Shown here one piece after another: positions 9,308 to 18,076 of a DNA stretch of 64,000 nt (position 1 is its first letter; each line of letters opens with the position of its first letter). A program made the position numbers and the translations under genes. The notes below the pieces were generated by a model, which worked only from the letters and a program-made list of their open reading frames with translations, had not been told where the DNA came from and searched no databases. The stretch comes from a bacterium (GTDB lineage Bacteria; Pseudomonadota; Alphaproteobacteria; Caulobacterales; Caulobacteraceae). The stretch lies in NCBI GenBank assembly GCA_030824495.1, contig JAVBXP010000084.1, positions 1-64,000 of the forward strand, written 5' to 3'.

Positions 9308-10108
9308 CTACTTCACGAAGCAGCTTTTGCCGGCGGCCTTCAGCTGATTGCAGAAGGCGCTGGCGTCGGCGCGGCTGGCGAAGCCCGTGACCTGGGTCCG
9401 ATAGAGAGTCGCCCCATCCTTCTGGATCGCTTGGACGCTCTTGCCCTTGCCGGCGGCCGCGCCGGGCGCGATGCGAGCGGCGTCAGCCCAGCCCTTGTCG
9501 GCGAGCGCCTGCGAGGAGAAGGCCCCGATCTGGACGGAGGCCGCGCCGCCCGTCGCCTTTGGAGCGGGCGTCGGGTTCAGAGCGGCGTCGATCGACTTCG
9601 GCGCAGGCGTCGCGGCCTTCGGGGCCGGAGCGACGGCCGGCGGCGCGACGGCGGGCTTCAACGGCGCCGGAGCGGCCGGCAGGGCCGCGATCGGAGCCGA
9701 GGCGACCGGCGCGGTCGGCGCGGCCTTCGGCGGCGGCTGCACCGTCACCGGGCGAGCCTGGGGCGTTTCCGGCGGAGCGGTGAAGTTCGGCGCGGCCGGA
9801 GCCTCCTCGCCCTGCTCGGACTGATAGATCTGCAGCCCCTCGGCCGGATCGGCCGGTTGCGCCTCAGCCGGTGGCGCGCCCTTCATCTCGCCCACCGGGG
9901 CGCCGACGGTCAGCGGCGGCTGGCCAGCTTCCCGGACGCCGGAGCGGTAGAACAACACAATGGCGATCACCAAGGCGATCAGCACGATGGCGCTGAGGAT
10001 CAGCATGATGGGCGCGGGCCCACCGCCGCGCACCGGCTGGCGCGCGTCAAAGGACAGGGGCGCGTCGGTCGGGGGCGTGTAAGCGCCGCGATCGGGGTCG
10101 GACATCAA
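9308..10108 (-). CDS. SPOR-domain inner-membrane protein
   Basis: A 266-residue bitopic protein: a short cytoplasmic tail, a membrane helix at about residues 33-54, a long Ala/Pro-rich periplasmic linker (about 80-185) and a C-terminal SPOR domain (about 186-264) that begins ASVQIGAFSSQALAD. SPOR domains bind denuded glycan strands at the division septum, so a role in cell-wall remodelling is likely and fits the adjacent nagZ. No specific name is justified from sequence alone. Confidence 0.88.
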   Translation of the reverse strand: MMSDPDRGAYTPPTDAPLSFDARQPVRGGGPAPIMLILSAIVLIALVIAIVLFYRSGVREAGQPPLTVGAPVGEMKGAPPAEAQPADPAEGLQIYQSEQGEEAPAAPNFTAPPETPQARPVTVQPPPKAAPTAPVASAPIAALPAAPAPLKPAVAPPAVAPAPKAATPAPKSIDAALNPTPAPKATGGAASVQIGAFSSQALADKGWADAARIAPGAAAGKGKSVQAIQKDGATLYRTQVTGFASRADASAFCNQLKAAGKSCFVK

Positions 10109-10201
10109 TGGCTCCGATAATATCTCGAGCCGCGGCGCGAATCGCGCGCGGCGTCTGGCAATTCTAGCGAAGGGAACCGGCCGACGAACCCAGCCGAACG
10201 T

Positions 10202-11374
10202 CTAATTCCAGACGTCGAGGTGGAAAAGTTTCCGATGCTCTTCGATGGCGAACCGATCGGTCATGCCGGCGATGTAGTCACACACCACCCTGGCCCGCCC
10301 GGCTTGATCGCGATTTTGCGACCGTGCGAACCACTCCGTCGGCAGGACGTCTGGTTCGGCCATGAACAACTGGAACATCTCGGCGAGAATGCGGCGGGCC
10401 TGGCTCCGCGTGCGATTGACCCGCCAGTGCCGGTACATCCGGTTCATCAGGAACTCGCGCAAGCGCGACAGGTCCTCGACCATCTCGCGGGAGAACGCCA
10501 CCAGAGCGTGGTCGAGGTTCCGGACGTCGTCGGCGGAGCTGACCTTAGAGGCCAGGGCGCGACGATGAGTCTCGGCCAAAACGTCGTCCACCATCGCCCC
10601 GATCATGCGGCGGACCGCCTCAAGACGGATGATGACTGGATCCAGGTCGGGGAAGTCTTTGTACACGCCCGCCAGGATCGGGCCGATCAGCGGCACATCC
10701 AGCAGTTCTTCCAACCGGAACAGGCCCGCCTGAACGCCGTCATCGACGTCGTGGTTGTTGTAGGCGATGTCGTCGGCAAGGGCCGCGACCTGGGCCTCGG
10801 CCGAGGCCCAGGTGGAGAGCCCGAGGTCGTAGTCCTTGTCGAACTCGGCGATGGCGTTCCAGGAAGGCCGGTCGAGTTTTTCGCTCACCGGCCCGTTGTG
10901 CTTGATGACCCCTTCCAGGGTCTCCCAGGTCAGGTTCAGCCCTTCCCAGCGCGGATAGCGGCGTTCCAGCTTGGTGACGACGCGGAAGGTCTGCACGTTG
11001 TGATCGAAGCCGCCGAAGGGCTCCATCTGGATCTGTAGTTCGTCCTCGCCGGCGTGGCCGAAGGGCGGATGGCCCAGGTCGTGAGCCAGGGCGATGGTCT
11101 CAGCGAGGTCGGCCTCGAGGCCGAGCGCGGTGGCCAGCGACCGCGCCACCTGCGCCACTTCCAGCGAATGGGTCAGGCGGGTGCGGAAATGATCGCCCTC
11201 GTGGGCGACGAAGACCTGGGTCTTCTCCTTCAACCGTCGAAAGGCGGTCGCGTGGATGATCCGGTCGCGGTCACGGGCGAAGGGCGTACGCGTACGACTC
11301 TCGGCTTCGGCGACCTTGCGCCCCAGCGAGAGGGAAGAATCTTCGGCATACGGCGCGCGAGGCGGAGGGATCAT
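10202..11374 (-). CDS. Deoxyguanosinetriphosphate triphosphohydrolase-like protein (HD domain)
   Basis: A 390-residue dNTPase that hydrolyses dNTPs to nucleoside and triphosphate. The HD metal site is clear: [14 protein letters not shown] supplies the first His, [16 protein letters not shown] the HD pair, and [16 protein letters not shown] the distal Asp. Length matches the shorter type found in alphaproteobacteria. I use the ATG at 11374, giving [16 protein letters not shown]; an upstream extension would run to within a few bases of the divergent erpA start, leaving no room for promoters. Confidence 0.88.
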   Translation of the reverse strand: MIPPPRAPYAEDSSLSLGRKVAEAESRTRTPFARDRDRIIHATAFRRLKEKTQVFVAHEGDHFRTRLTHSLEVAQVARSLATALGLEADLAETIALAHDLGHPPFGHAGEDELQIQMEPFGGFDHNVQTFRVVTKLERRYPRWEGLNLTWETLEGVIKHNGPVSEKLDRPSWNAIAEFDKDYDLGLSTWASAEAQVAALADDIAYNNHDVDDGVQAGLFRLEELLDVPLIGPILAGVYKDFPDLDPVIIRLEAVRRMIGAMVDDVLAETHRRALASKVSSADDVRNLDHALVAFSREMVEDLSRLREFLMNRMYRHWRVNRTRSQARRILAEMFQLFMAEPDVLPTEWFARSQNRDQAGRARVVCDYIAGMTDRFAIEEHRKLFHLDVWN

Positions 11375-11452
11375 GTGATCTCTGTGTAAAGATGCCCTCT
11401 TGGACGAAGGGCCTGTCGATCTCATATAGTCCAGGCAGAGGTTTTCCACAGC

Positions 11453-11785
11453 ATGACTACGACCGAACTTACCCTGTCTTCAGCGGCCGCCCAGCGGCTG
11501 CAGGCGCTTGGCCACTCCGAGGGCAAGCCGATCATGCTGCGCATCGCCGTTGAAGGCGGCGGATGTTCCGGCTTCCAGTACCAACTCGATCTGGTCGATG
11601 AGGCCCAGCCCGACGACCTGCGCATCGAACGCGACGGCGTCGCCGCTCTGATCGACGAGATGTCGCTGGTGATGCTGAAGGGCTCGGAAATCGACTATGT
11701 CGACGAGTTGGCGGGCGCGGAGTTCAAGATCCGCAACCCTAACGCCAAGTCCAGCTGCGGCTGCGGCGTGAGTTTCTCGATCTAG
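11453..11785 (+). CDS. erpA: Iron-sulfur cluster insertion protein ErpA
   Basis: A 110-residue A-type carrier that hands Fe-S clusters to apo-proteins. The three cluster-binding cysteines are Cys38 in GGGCSGFQY and Cys102 and Cys104 in SSCGCGVSF. The gene is divergent from the dNTPase gene and convergent with the CsgG-like gene. ErpA is preferred over IscA because it stands alone outside an isc or suf operon, but the A-type carriers are hard to separate by sequence. Confidence 0.88.
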   Translation: MTTTELTLSSAAAQRLQALGHSEGKPIMLRIAVEGGGCSGFQYQLDLVDEAQPDDLRIERDGVAALIDEMSLVMLKGSEIDYVDELAGAEFKIRNPNAKSSCGCGVSFSI

Positions 11786-11799
11786 AGATCAAAGCTGAC

Positions 11800-11824
11800 G
11801 GCGGAGGTCCATCGGACCTCCGCC
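11800..11824. terminator. Bidirectional terminator hairpin between erpA and the CsgG-like gene
   Basis: Perfect 11-bp arms GGCGGAGGTCC and GGACCTCCGCC close a three-base loop (ATC) in the 49-base spacer between two convergent genes. A short T-rich stretch (TGATTT) follows on the plus strand. Confidence 0.8.
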
Positions 11825-11834
11825 TGATTTCAGC

Positions 11835-12821
11835 CTAGCGCGACGGCTCGAGCTTGGTGTTCAGCACCCAGCCCACATTGTCGTTCTCGTCGGCGACTTC
11901 CCACCACAGGCCGTTCTTCTGGCCGGTCGGATAGACGATCGAGCCAGGCGGCAGGTTACGGATCAGGGCGCCCTTGGCGTCGGCGATCCGGCGCATGTTG
12001 ACCGGCGCGGTCGCGGTGAAGGTCTTGGACGGCGCGGCCTGGGCCGCCGATCCCTGATTCGAAACCAAGCCAAGTTCGTTGACCATCTTCGAATAGGCCT
12101 GGACGAAGGCCAGGGTCACGATCCGGCCGGTGTCGGTGTCTTCGTAGCCGCCGCCGACCGCGCCGCCGAAGCCGCCGAAGCCGCCGGCGCCGCCGCCAGC
12201 GCTCCAGCCGATGTCGTTCTTCACGGCATAGCCGTCGGTGACCGCGATGGTTTCGGTGGTGCGCACATTGGTCAGCGACAACACGGTGTTGGCTTCCAGC
12301 TTGCGCGTCTTGATGCCGCCGATCAGGCCGCCAGCCGTGCCGCCGATCAGACCGCCGGCGATGCCCGCCAGGGCCGAGCCGCCGGCGTTGCCGTTCGCGG
12401 CCTGAACCTCGGCGACCAGCACGTAGTCAGCCGCCTTTACCTGGCCTTGCCCGACATTGGCGCCGCGCTGCATGCCCAGGCCCGCGCCGATGTCACGCTC
12501 GGTCACGGCGGCATTGAGGCCCGCGCCGCGGTCCACGAGGTTGAAGCAGCCGGACTTTTGCACGATCGAGCGCAGCAGCTTGGCCGGCGGAGCTAGGTTG
12601 TACTGGTTCCAACCGCGCGGATCGTCGCCATTGGTGATCGACAGGGTGCCCAACTTGCGGGTGCAACGCGGCACTTCGGCCATGGCGTTGGTCTGCATCT
12701 TCTGGGCGTTCGTGGCCTGGGCCGGACGACCTTGCGCCAACGCGCCGGCCGGGGCGGCGGTCAAGAGCGCTGCACCGAGCATCGCGATCTGGGTAGCCTG
12801 ACGCATAAAACGAGCCTTCAT
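11835..12821 (-). CDS. CsgG-family protein with C-terminal SH3 domain
   Basis: A 328-residue exported protein. A signal peptide ends near ALAQG; there is no lipobox Cys. The central part (about 60-240) resembles the CsgG/curli-assembly fold: it contains a stretch on a protein solubilising its own ligand (NLVDRGAGLNAAVTERDIG), a Gly-rich hairpin and VKAADYVLVAEV. Residues 265-328 look like a bacterial SH3 domain (VNMRRIADAKG through VGWVLNTKLEP). CsgG relatives form outer-membrane pores, but no curli subunit gene is nearby, so the substrate is unknown. Start at 12821 rather than 17 codons upstream because the signal peptide begins there. Confidence 0.72.
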   Translation of the reverse strand: MKARFMRQATQIAMLGAALLTAAPAGALAQGRPAQATNAQKMQTNAMAEVPRCTRKLGTLSITNGDDPRGWNQYNLAPPAKLLRSIVQKSGCFNLVDRGAGLNAAVTERDIGAGLGMQRGANVGQGQVKAADYVLVAEVQAANGNAGGSALAGIAGGLIGGTAGGLIGGIKTRKLEANTVLSLTNVRTTETIAVTDGYAVKNDIGWSAGGGAGGFGGFGGAVGGGYEDTDTGRIVTLAFVQAYSKMVNELGLVSNQGSAAQAAPSKTFTATAPVNMRRIADAKGALIRNLPPGSIVYPTGQKNGLWWEVADENDNVGWVLNTKLEPSR

Positions 12822-13002
12822 ATGAACAGCCTTGGGGGAGACGCCTGGCCTTATATGCAGCGCCGCAATCATTGTTAAGGTTCAACCTGCGGTCTGGCAT
12901 GACACGGCAATGATTGTTGAGCGGGCGCGTCCTGGTGGCGCCCGCTCTAAGCAGCCGCTAGGTTCACCTGCTCTTTCGAGCGCCACCTCAGCGGAAACAT
13001 CG

Positions 13003-13782
13003 ATGCGTATCGCCACCTGGAACGTAAATTCGGTCAACGCACGGTTGGAGACGGTGCTGCGCTGGTTCGAGGAGGCCGCGCCGGACGTCGCTTGCCTGCA
13101 GGAGATCAAGTGCGTCGATGAGAAGTTCCCGGCCGAAGCCTTCGAGCGGCTGGGCTACAACATCGCCGTCCACGGCCAGAAGTCCTACAACGGCGTCGCG
13201 ATCCTCTCGAAGACGCCGCTGGAAGATGTCCGCAGGGGACTGCCCGGCGACGACGCCGACGATCATGCCCGCTATCTGGAAGCGGTGGTCAGCGGCCCCA
13301 CGCCGGTTCGCGTCGCCTCGATCTACCTGCCGAACGGCAACCCCATCGACACCGCGAAATTCCCCTACAAGCTCAACTGGATGGCGCGGTTGAACGCCCA
13401 TGCCCGTGAACTGCTGGCGTACGAGGAGCCGCTGGCCCTGGTCGGCGACTACAACGTCATCCCCGAGCCGCGAGACGCCGCCCACCCCGAGAACTGGGTC
13501 GGCGACGCCCTTTTCCAGCCCCAGACCCGCGAGGCCTTTCGCGCCTTGAAATGGCTTGGCCTGACCGAAGCCTTCATGGAGATCGACGGATCACCCGAGG
13601 CCTACACCTTCTGGGACTATCAGGCCGGCGCATGGCAGCGGAACAACGGCATCCGCATCGACCACGCCCTGCTCTCCCCTCAAGCGGCCGACAAGCTGCG
13701 CGCCTGCGTGATCCACAAGGACGTCCGGGGTTGGGAAAAGCCGTCCGATCACGTGCCCGTCGTCATCGAACTCGATCTCTAA
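13003..13782 (+). CDS. xth: Exodeoxyribonuclease III
   Basis: A 259-residue AP endonuclease/3'-exonuclease of the EEP family, acting in base excision repair. The N-terminus MRIATWNVNSVNARL is typical. Catalytic motifs are LQEIKCVDEKFP (metal-binding Glu), GDYNVIPEPRDAAHPE (Asp and Asn) and KPSDHVPVV at the C-terminus (Asp-His). The frame is open for 57 codons upstream, overlapping the divergent CsgG-like gene, so I start at the ATG at 13003. Confidence 0.93.
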   Translation: MRIATWNVNSVNARLETVLRWFEEAAPDVACLQEIKCVDEKFPAEAFERLGYNIAVHGQKSYNGVAILSKTPLEDVRRGLPGDDADDHARYLEAVVSGPTPVRVASIYLPNGNPIDTAKFPYKLNWMARLNAHARELLAYEEPLALVGDYNVIPEPRDAAHPENWVGDALFQPQTREAFRALKWLGLTEAFMEIDGSPEAYTFWDYQAGAWQRNNGIRIDHALLSPQAADKLRACVIHKDVRGWEKPSDHVPVVIELDL

Positions 13783-13857
13783 GATCGCGAAGGGTTCATT
13801 TCAGGTTCAGGCGGCGCAAGACTATAGCGACGCTTCTTCAGCGAAAGCGGTGATCCC

Positions 13858-14238
13858 ATGCGCAGCTTGATATCGGTCTCTCTGGGCCTCGCGCTCGTCG
13901 CCGGTCCGGCGTTCGCTCAGGACAGCGTCGCCAACGCATCGGCCGCGGGCGGCGCGTCGTCAGAGGTGGTGACCCATTTGGCGGCCTCTGGCGTCCAGAC
14001 TGTGGTCGGGGTCGCGGCTATCCCTGTCAGCGTCGCCGCCGGCGCTTCGGTGGTCGGCGGATCGGCCGTGACCGGCGCGGGCGCGGGTTCGGTCCAGGTC
14101 GGCGCCGACATGTCGGAAGCGGCCGGCGACTCGGCCAAGTTCGCGTCCGGCAAACTGAAGGTGGATGACCGCGTTGTCGTCTCGCCCGATCCGGCGCCCG
14201 CCGTGCCCTACGACGTCGCCACGCCCGCCGCGCGATGA
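13858..14238 (+). CDS. Small secreted protein of unknown function
   Basis: A 126-residue protein with a clear signal peptide (MRSLISVSLGLALVAGPAFAQ). The mature part is low in complexity and rich in Ala, Gly, Val and Ser, with no recognised domain; a short polar segment near the end contains KLKVDDRVVVSPDP. Its stop overlaps the start of the next gene by four bases (ATGA), so it is probably translated together with the DUF2145 protein and may act with it in the periplasm. Confidence 0.75.
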   Translation: MRSLISVSLGLALVAGPAFAQDSVANASAAGGASSEVVTHLAASGVQTVVGVAAIPVSVAAGASVVGGSAVTGAGAGSVQVGADMSEAAGDSAKFASGKLKVDDRVVVSPDPAPAVPYDVATPAAR

Positions 14239-15038
14239 AGGCTCTGATCGCGGGCCTTGCCGCCCTCGTCGTGGCCGGCGCCGCCCTGCCCGCAATCGCC
14301 CAGGACTCTTCCGCCAGGGCGATCGCCCCACACTTCACGCCCGAGCAGGCCGCCGCCTTTTCCAAGCAGATGGAACGCGACCTGGCCGACCGCGGCGCTC
14401 GCGTGGCCATCGTCTTCCGTGCAGGCCGCATGCGCGACCAGTTGCCCGAGGGCATCGCCTATACGCACGGCGCATTCTGGGTTTATCGCGATATCAAGAC
14501 CGCCGACGGCCAGTCGCTGAAGGGGTACGCCGTCTACAACCTCTATGCCGGCGACGGAAAAGCCTGGTCGAAGGGCGAAAGCCGGCTTGTGCAGGACTTC
14601 CCGCTGGACTTCACCCGGGGATCGACCGTCAACGACATGGCGGTGATCATTCCCAGTCCAGAGATGCAACGCCGCATCCTGGCGGTGATCGACAGCCCGA
14701 CCTACGAGAAGGTCCACAATCGCGAATACTCCCTGGTCGCCAACCCATGGGCGCGCAAGTACCAGAACTGCAACAACTTCATGCTCAACGTGATTGGGGC
14801 GGGCATCTGGAAGACCGACAATCCGGACCAGATCACCGCCAATCTGAAGGCCCACTACAAGCCGACCATCGTGAAGGCCAACGGCCTGGTGAGGTTCTTT
14901 GGTCCCATCGCCGACCAGCGCCTGCGGACCGACGATCAGGACGCCACGATCCGCACGGCGACCTATGAGTCGATGGCGGTTTTCATGCGTGAGAACAAGC
15001 TTTTGCAAGACGCCTACATCCTCAACTACCTACCTTGA
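14235..15038 (+). CDS. DUF2145 family exported protein
   Basis: A 267-residue protein with a signal peptide (MKALIAGLAALVVAGAALPAIAQD). The mature sequence matches the DUF2145 type: GARVAIVFRAGRMRDQLPEG, a THGAFWVYRDI segment, and KYQNCNNFMLN with a conserved Cys. The family has no established function; the Cys-Asn-Asn plus His pattern is reminiscent of NlpC/P60-like or transglutaminase-like folds, which is only a guess. Coupled by overlap to the preceding secreted protein. Confidence 0.8.
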   Translation: MKALIAGLAALVVAGAALPAIAQDSSARAIAPHFTPEQAAAFSKQMERDLADRGARVAIVFRAGRMRDQLPEGIAYTHGAFWVYRDIKTADGQSLKGYAVYNLYAGDGKAWSKGESRLVQDFPLDFTRGSTVNDMAVIIPSPEMQRRILAVIDSPTYEKVHNREYSLVANPWARKYQNCNNFMLNVIGAGIWKTDNPDQITANLKAHYKPTIVKANGLVRFFGPIADQRLRTDDQDATIRTATYESMAVFMRENKLLQDAYILNYLP

Positions 15039-15100
15039 GACGCTTCTCCTCCCGGTTGAACAGCGTTACGCTAAATCTGATCGTGGCTTGAGGGCGGGAG

Positions 15101-15697
15101 ATGGGCGTTGTCGAACTGGTCGGCGTTGCCGCTAGCCTGAGCTTCCTGGCCGGCTGGCGCTTGTACGCCTGCGTCGCTGCTGCAGGCCTCGCCATGCGGT
15201 TCGGGCTCCTCGACCTGCCGCAGCAGATCCAATCGCTGGACGCCCTGGCCAATCCGTGGGTGATCGGGGTCGCGGGCATTGCGGCCATCGCCGAGTTCGT
15301 CGCCGACAAGGTGATGTGGTTCGACAGCCTTTGGGATGGAGCCCACACCTTTATCCGCCCGCTGGGCGGCGCGTTGCTGGCTTTGGCCGTGGTCGATGCG
15401 CACGACCCGGCATGGCAGGTTATCGTCTTCCTGTTGGGCGGCGGCGCGGCGCTGCTCAGTCACAGCGCCAAGGCCAGCGCGCGGGCGGCGGTGAACACCA
15501 GTCCCGAACCCGTCAGCAACATCGCGGTCAGCACCACCGAGGACGTGGTCACCGCCGGCGGACTGTGGCTTGTGCTCAGTCAGCCGGCGATCGCCATTGC
15601 AGTGGCTCTGATCCTGCTCGTAGGCTCAATCGGCGTCATCGTCCTGAGCTGGCGTATCCTGACCCGGCTCAAGCGATGGTGGTCTAGCGACCTCTAG
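15101..15697 (+). CDS. DUF4126 domain membrane protein
   Basis: A 198-residue integral membrane protein with about four hydrophobic segments. The features of DUF4126 are visible: an N-terminal LVGVAASLSFLAGWRLYA helix, DKVMWFDSLWDGAHTFIRPLGG in the first loop, and a second half with VSNIAVSTTEDVVTAGG. Function is unknown. Its stop interlocks with the stop of the convergent YidB-like gene (shared CTAG). Confidence 0.8.
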   Translation: MGVVELVGVAASLSFLAGWRLYACVAAAGLAMRFGLLDLPQQIQSLDALANPWVIGVAGIAAIAEFVADKVMWFDSLWDGAHTFIRPLGGALLALAVVDAHDPAWQVIVFLLGGGAALLSHSAKASARAAVNTSPEPVSNIAVSTTEDVVTAGGLWLVLSQPAIAIAVALILLVGSIGVIVLSWRILTRLKRWWSSDL

Positions 15698-16095
15698 CCC
15701 TTGAGCTTGCCGAAGAGATCGGCGAGCCCGCCAAGGCCGCCAAGTCCACCCTGTCCGGCCGCAGGAACCTGACCGTCCGGGGTCAGGTGGTCGATCACCT
15801 GTGGAAGAACCTGCGCCAGGGTCCCGGCGGCCGTCTTCGGATCGACGCCCAGCTTCGCGGCGAAATCAGCCAGCATGCCGGACGACAGCACCGTCTCGAT
15901 CTGCTCGGCCGAAATCGGCAGATTGGCGCCGCTGGCGATCCATGACTGGGCCACGCCGCCCAGTCCGCCCTTTTCGAATGCGCCCAGCAGGCCGCCAAGG
16001 CCGCCTTCCTGGCTTCCCAGCAAATCGGTGATCGCACCAATCGGAGAACCCTCGCCGCCGGCGCCGCCCCCCAAAATACCGTCCAACAAGCCCAT
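15694..16095 (-). CDS. YidB family protein
   Basis: A 133-residue protein beginning MGLLDGILGG, the characteristic YidB start, with Gly/Leu-rich repeats at both ends (LGGLLGAFEKGGLGG; GGLGGLGGLADLFG). The middle (WIASGANLPISAEQIETVLS) forms predicted amphipathic helices typical of the family. YidB-type proteins have no firm function. The ATG at 16095 is chosen because AGGAG lies eight bases upstream; the frame continues open 24 codons further but without family similarity. Confidence 0.82.
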   Translation of the reverse strand: MGLLDGILGGGAGGEGSPIGAITDLLGSQEGGLGGLLGAFEKGGLGGVAQSWIASGANLPISAEQIETVLSSGMLADFAAKLGVDPKTAAGTLAQVLPQVIDHLTPDGQVPAAGQGGLGGLGGLADLFGKLKG

Positions 16096-16120
16096 ATTGC
16101 GCTCCTGAAGTCCTAAAATT

Positions 16121-16199
16121 GAAGTCTTCGCCCCGCGACGCCAGTGACAAGAAGACATCAGTTGCATGACAGTTCAATCGGCAGACTGGTGAAGTCTTC
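16121..16199. promoter_or_regulatory. Paired GAAGTCTTC dyads in a divergent spacer
   Basis: The nine-base palindrome GAAGTCTTC occurs at 16121-16129 and again at 16191-16199, 70 bases apart, with a related GAAGACATC at 16151-16159. All lie between the divergent YidB-like and membrane-protein genes. They could be sites for a shared regulator; no regulator gene is adjacent. Confidence 0.35.
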
Positions 16200-16231
16200 T
16201 CCGCAACCGCGAACAGCGGTAGCCTTATACA

Positions 16232-16864
16232 ATGAGTGAATGGCCCAGGCTCCTGCTGCTGCTGGCTCTCGCTGGAATCGCGGTGACCATACTGGGCAGC
16301 GCGGCCATCTGGCTGATGGACGAGGAGCGACGTATCCGGCGTGCGCTGAAGCGCGTGCTGAAAGGCCCGCCCGAGGCGGTCATCCTGGCTCAGGGACGCG
16401 GTCGCGGCGCCGGTTTCAACTTCTCGACCGGCGTCATGGCGGTGGCCTGGGACAGCGGTGGCTGGCTGTTGCCCTACCGGGTGGATGAACTGTTCGGCGC
16501 CGAACTGATCGTCGACGGCCAGGTGTTGGCGCGGGTGCATCGCGGCGAGACCCGCCGGCCGCTGGAGCAAGCGGTGGAGCACGCCGCCCGTGTCACCCTG
16601 CGGCTGATCTTCGATGACCCGCACCATCCCGATTTCGACCTGGACCTCTGGCTGGCCGGCGACGAGACCCGCCGCCGCGCCTCATCGCCAAGCGATGCGG
16701 TGCAGGAGGCGAACAAGTGGCTGGCCCGGGCCGAGGCGATCCTGCGGCGACCGATCGCGCCTCACTCGCCCACGGCCGCTCGTCATGAGGCGCGGCGGAT
16801 CGATGAGCAGCCCGATGAAGAAGATGAGCCCCCGTTCTACCTCGACAGCGATGAGCGACTTTAG
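16232..16864 (+). CDS. Uncharacterised single-span membrane protein
   Basis: A 210-residue protein with one N-terminal membrane helix (about residues 6-28), followed by a basic stretch (EERRIRRALKRVLKGPP) and a soluble cytoplasmic domain with AVILAQGRGRGAGFNFSTG and a DDPHHPDFDLDLWLAG segment. The last 40 residues are charged and probably flexible. I do not recognise the family; it looks like a conserved hypothetical protein of this bacterial group. Its stop interlocks with that of the convergent racemase gene. Confidence 0.7.
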   Translation: MSEWPRLLLLLALAGIAVTILGSAAIWLMDEERRIRRALKRVLKGPPEAVILAQGRGRGAGFNFSTGVMAVAWDSGGWLLPYRVDELFGAELIVDGQVLARVHRGETRRPLEQAVEHAARVTLRLIFDDPHHPDFDLDLWLAGDETRRRASSPSDAVQEANKWLARAEAILRRPIAPHSPTAARHEARRIDEQPDEEDEPPFYLDSDERL

Positions 16865-17544
16865 CTGAGAGCGAAATCCACGCCGGCTTGCGCGTGGACC
16901 AGAGCAGTGTCGATCACCGGCAGGGCCAGGTCGTCCGGCGACAGCAGCAGTCCGACCTCGGTGCATCCGAAAATCACGCAGTCGGCGGCGCTCGCCTTGG
17001 CGATCATCGCCAAGACCTCGTCCTTGGACGCCGCAGTTATCACGCCCTGGCATAGCTCGTCATAGATGATGGCGTGCAGCCGGATGCGGTCGGCCTCGTC
17101 CGGCGTCATCGCCTCCACGCCTTGGGCGCTCAGGCGATCGCGATAGAACGGCTTTTCCATCGTGAAACGTGTCGCCAGCAGCAGAGGCCGCGAGCATCCA
17201 GCCGCCTTCACGGCGTCGGCCGTGGCGTCGGCGATGTGGATCAGCGGCACACCGATCGCCGCCTGCACCTGATCGGCCACCAGGTGCATGGTGTTGGCGC
17301 CGATCATGATTGCTTGCGCGCCCGCGCCTTCCAATCGAGCTGCGGCCTGGGCGAGCACTTCACCTGCCCCCTGCCAGTCGCCATCGGCCTGCATCTGGGC
17401 GATAGGCGCGAAATCCACCGACCACATCAGCAGCTGCATCGAGTGCAATCCGCCCAGCCGCTCACGCACTAGGCGGTTCATGGCCTGATAGTAGAGCGTG
17501 GTGCTCTCGGCGCTCATCCCGCCGAGCAGTCCAACAGTACGCAT
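16861..17544 (-). CDS. Aspartate/glutamate racemase family amino acid racemase
   Basis: A 227-residue cofactor-independent racemase fold protein beginning MRTVGLLGGMSAEST. The two catalytic positions are Thr85 in GANTMHLVAD and Cys194 in IFGCTEVGLLL. A Thr/Cys pair instead of Cys/Cys is the pattern of the YgeA-type broad-spectrum racemases and L/D-glutamate racemases, so a strict aspartate racemase role should not be assumed. Full length for the family. Confidence 0.85.
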   Translation of the reverse strand: MRTVGLLGGMSAESTTLYYQAMNRLVRERLGGLHSMQLLMWSVDFAPIAQMQADGDWQGAGEVLAQAAARLEGAGAQAIMIGANTMHLVADQVQAAIGVPLIHIADATADAVKAAGCSRPLLLATRFTMEKPFYRDRLSAQGVEAMTPDEADRIRLHAIIYDELCQGVITAASKDEVLAMIAKASAADCVIFGCTEVGLLLSPDDLALPVIDTALVHAQAGVDFALS

Positions 17545-17557
17545 GACGTGCAGGCGC

Positions 17558-18037
17558 CTAGAGCGCGGCCTTCACAGCGCCCACAACCTCGTCGTCAAGC
17601 GGTTCGGTTCGAGGACCAAAGGCCCGGATCAGCTTGCCGTCCTTGCCAACCAGGATCTTGTGGAAGTTCCAGACCGGCTCGGCCGGTTCACCCAGCACGT
17701 CCTTGGCCCACTTGTAAAACGGGTGGGCGGTGTCGCCCTTCACGTCGGCCTTGGCGGTCAAGGGGAAGTCGATGTTGAACTTCGTTTCGCAGAAGTCCTT
17801 GATCTCGGCCTCGGTGCCCGGCTCCTGGCCGGCGAACTGGTTGCAGGGCACGCCCAGCACCACGAGGCCTTGATCCTTGTAGTCGGAGTAGAGCTTTTCG
17901 AGCCCCTCATACTGCGGGGTCAGCCCGCACTGGGAGGCCGTGTTCACCACCAGGACGACCTTGTCCCGATAGGTCTCCAGCGGCAGCGGTCCGCCATCGA
18001 TAGTGTGGAACTCGAAGTCGTAAGCAAACTTGGTCAT
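17558..18037 (-). CDS. Glutathione peroxidase family protein
   Basis: A 159-residue thiol peroxidase with thioredoxin fold. The peroxidatic residue is Cys37 in NTASQCGLTPQYEGLE (Cys, not selenocysteine), with the other tetrad residues in PCNQFAGQEPG (Gln) and PVWNFHKILV (Trp, Asn). Such Cys enzymes usually use thioredoxin rather than glutathione. I start at the ATG at 18037, which has GGTGGAG seven bases upstream; a GTG four codons earlier is the alternative. Confidence 0.92.
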   Translation of the reverse strand: MTKFAYDFEFHTIDGGPLPLETYRDKVVLVVNTASQCGLTPQYEGLEKLYSDYKDQGLVVLGVPCNQFAGQEPGTEAEIKDFCETKFNIDFPLTAKADVKGDTAHPFYKWAKDVLGEPAEPVWNFHKILVGKDGKLIRAFGPRTEPLDDEVVGAVKAAL

Positions 18038-18076
18038 GACGTGCTCCACCGAATGGGTGAAGTGAGCCTAACCCCG

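Noticed and set aside
8465-10120. Long plus-strand open frame of about 550 codons opposite nagZ and the SPOR gene
   Set aside because: Its composition is Arg/Gly/His-rich and it lies opposite two genes with clear catalytic and domain motifs; it is a shadow of GC-rich codon use.
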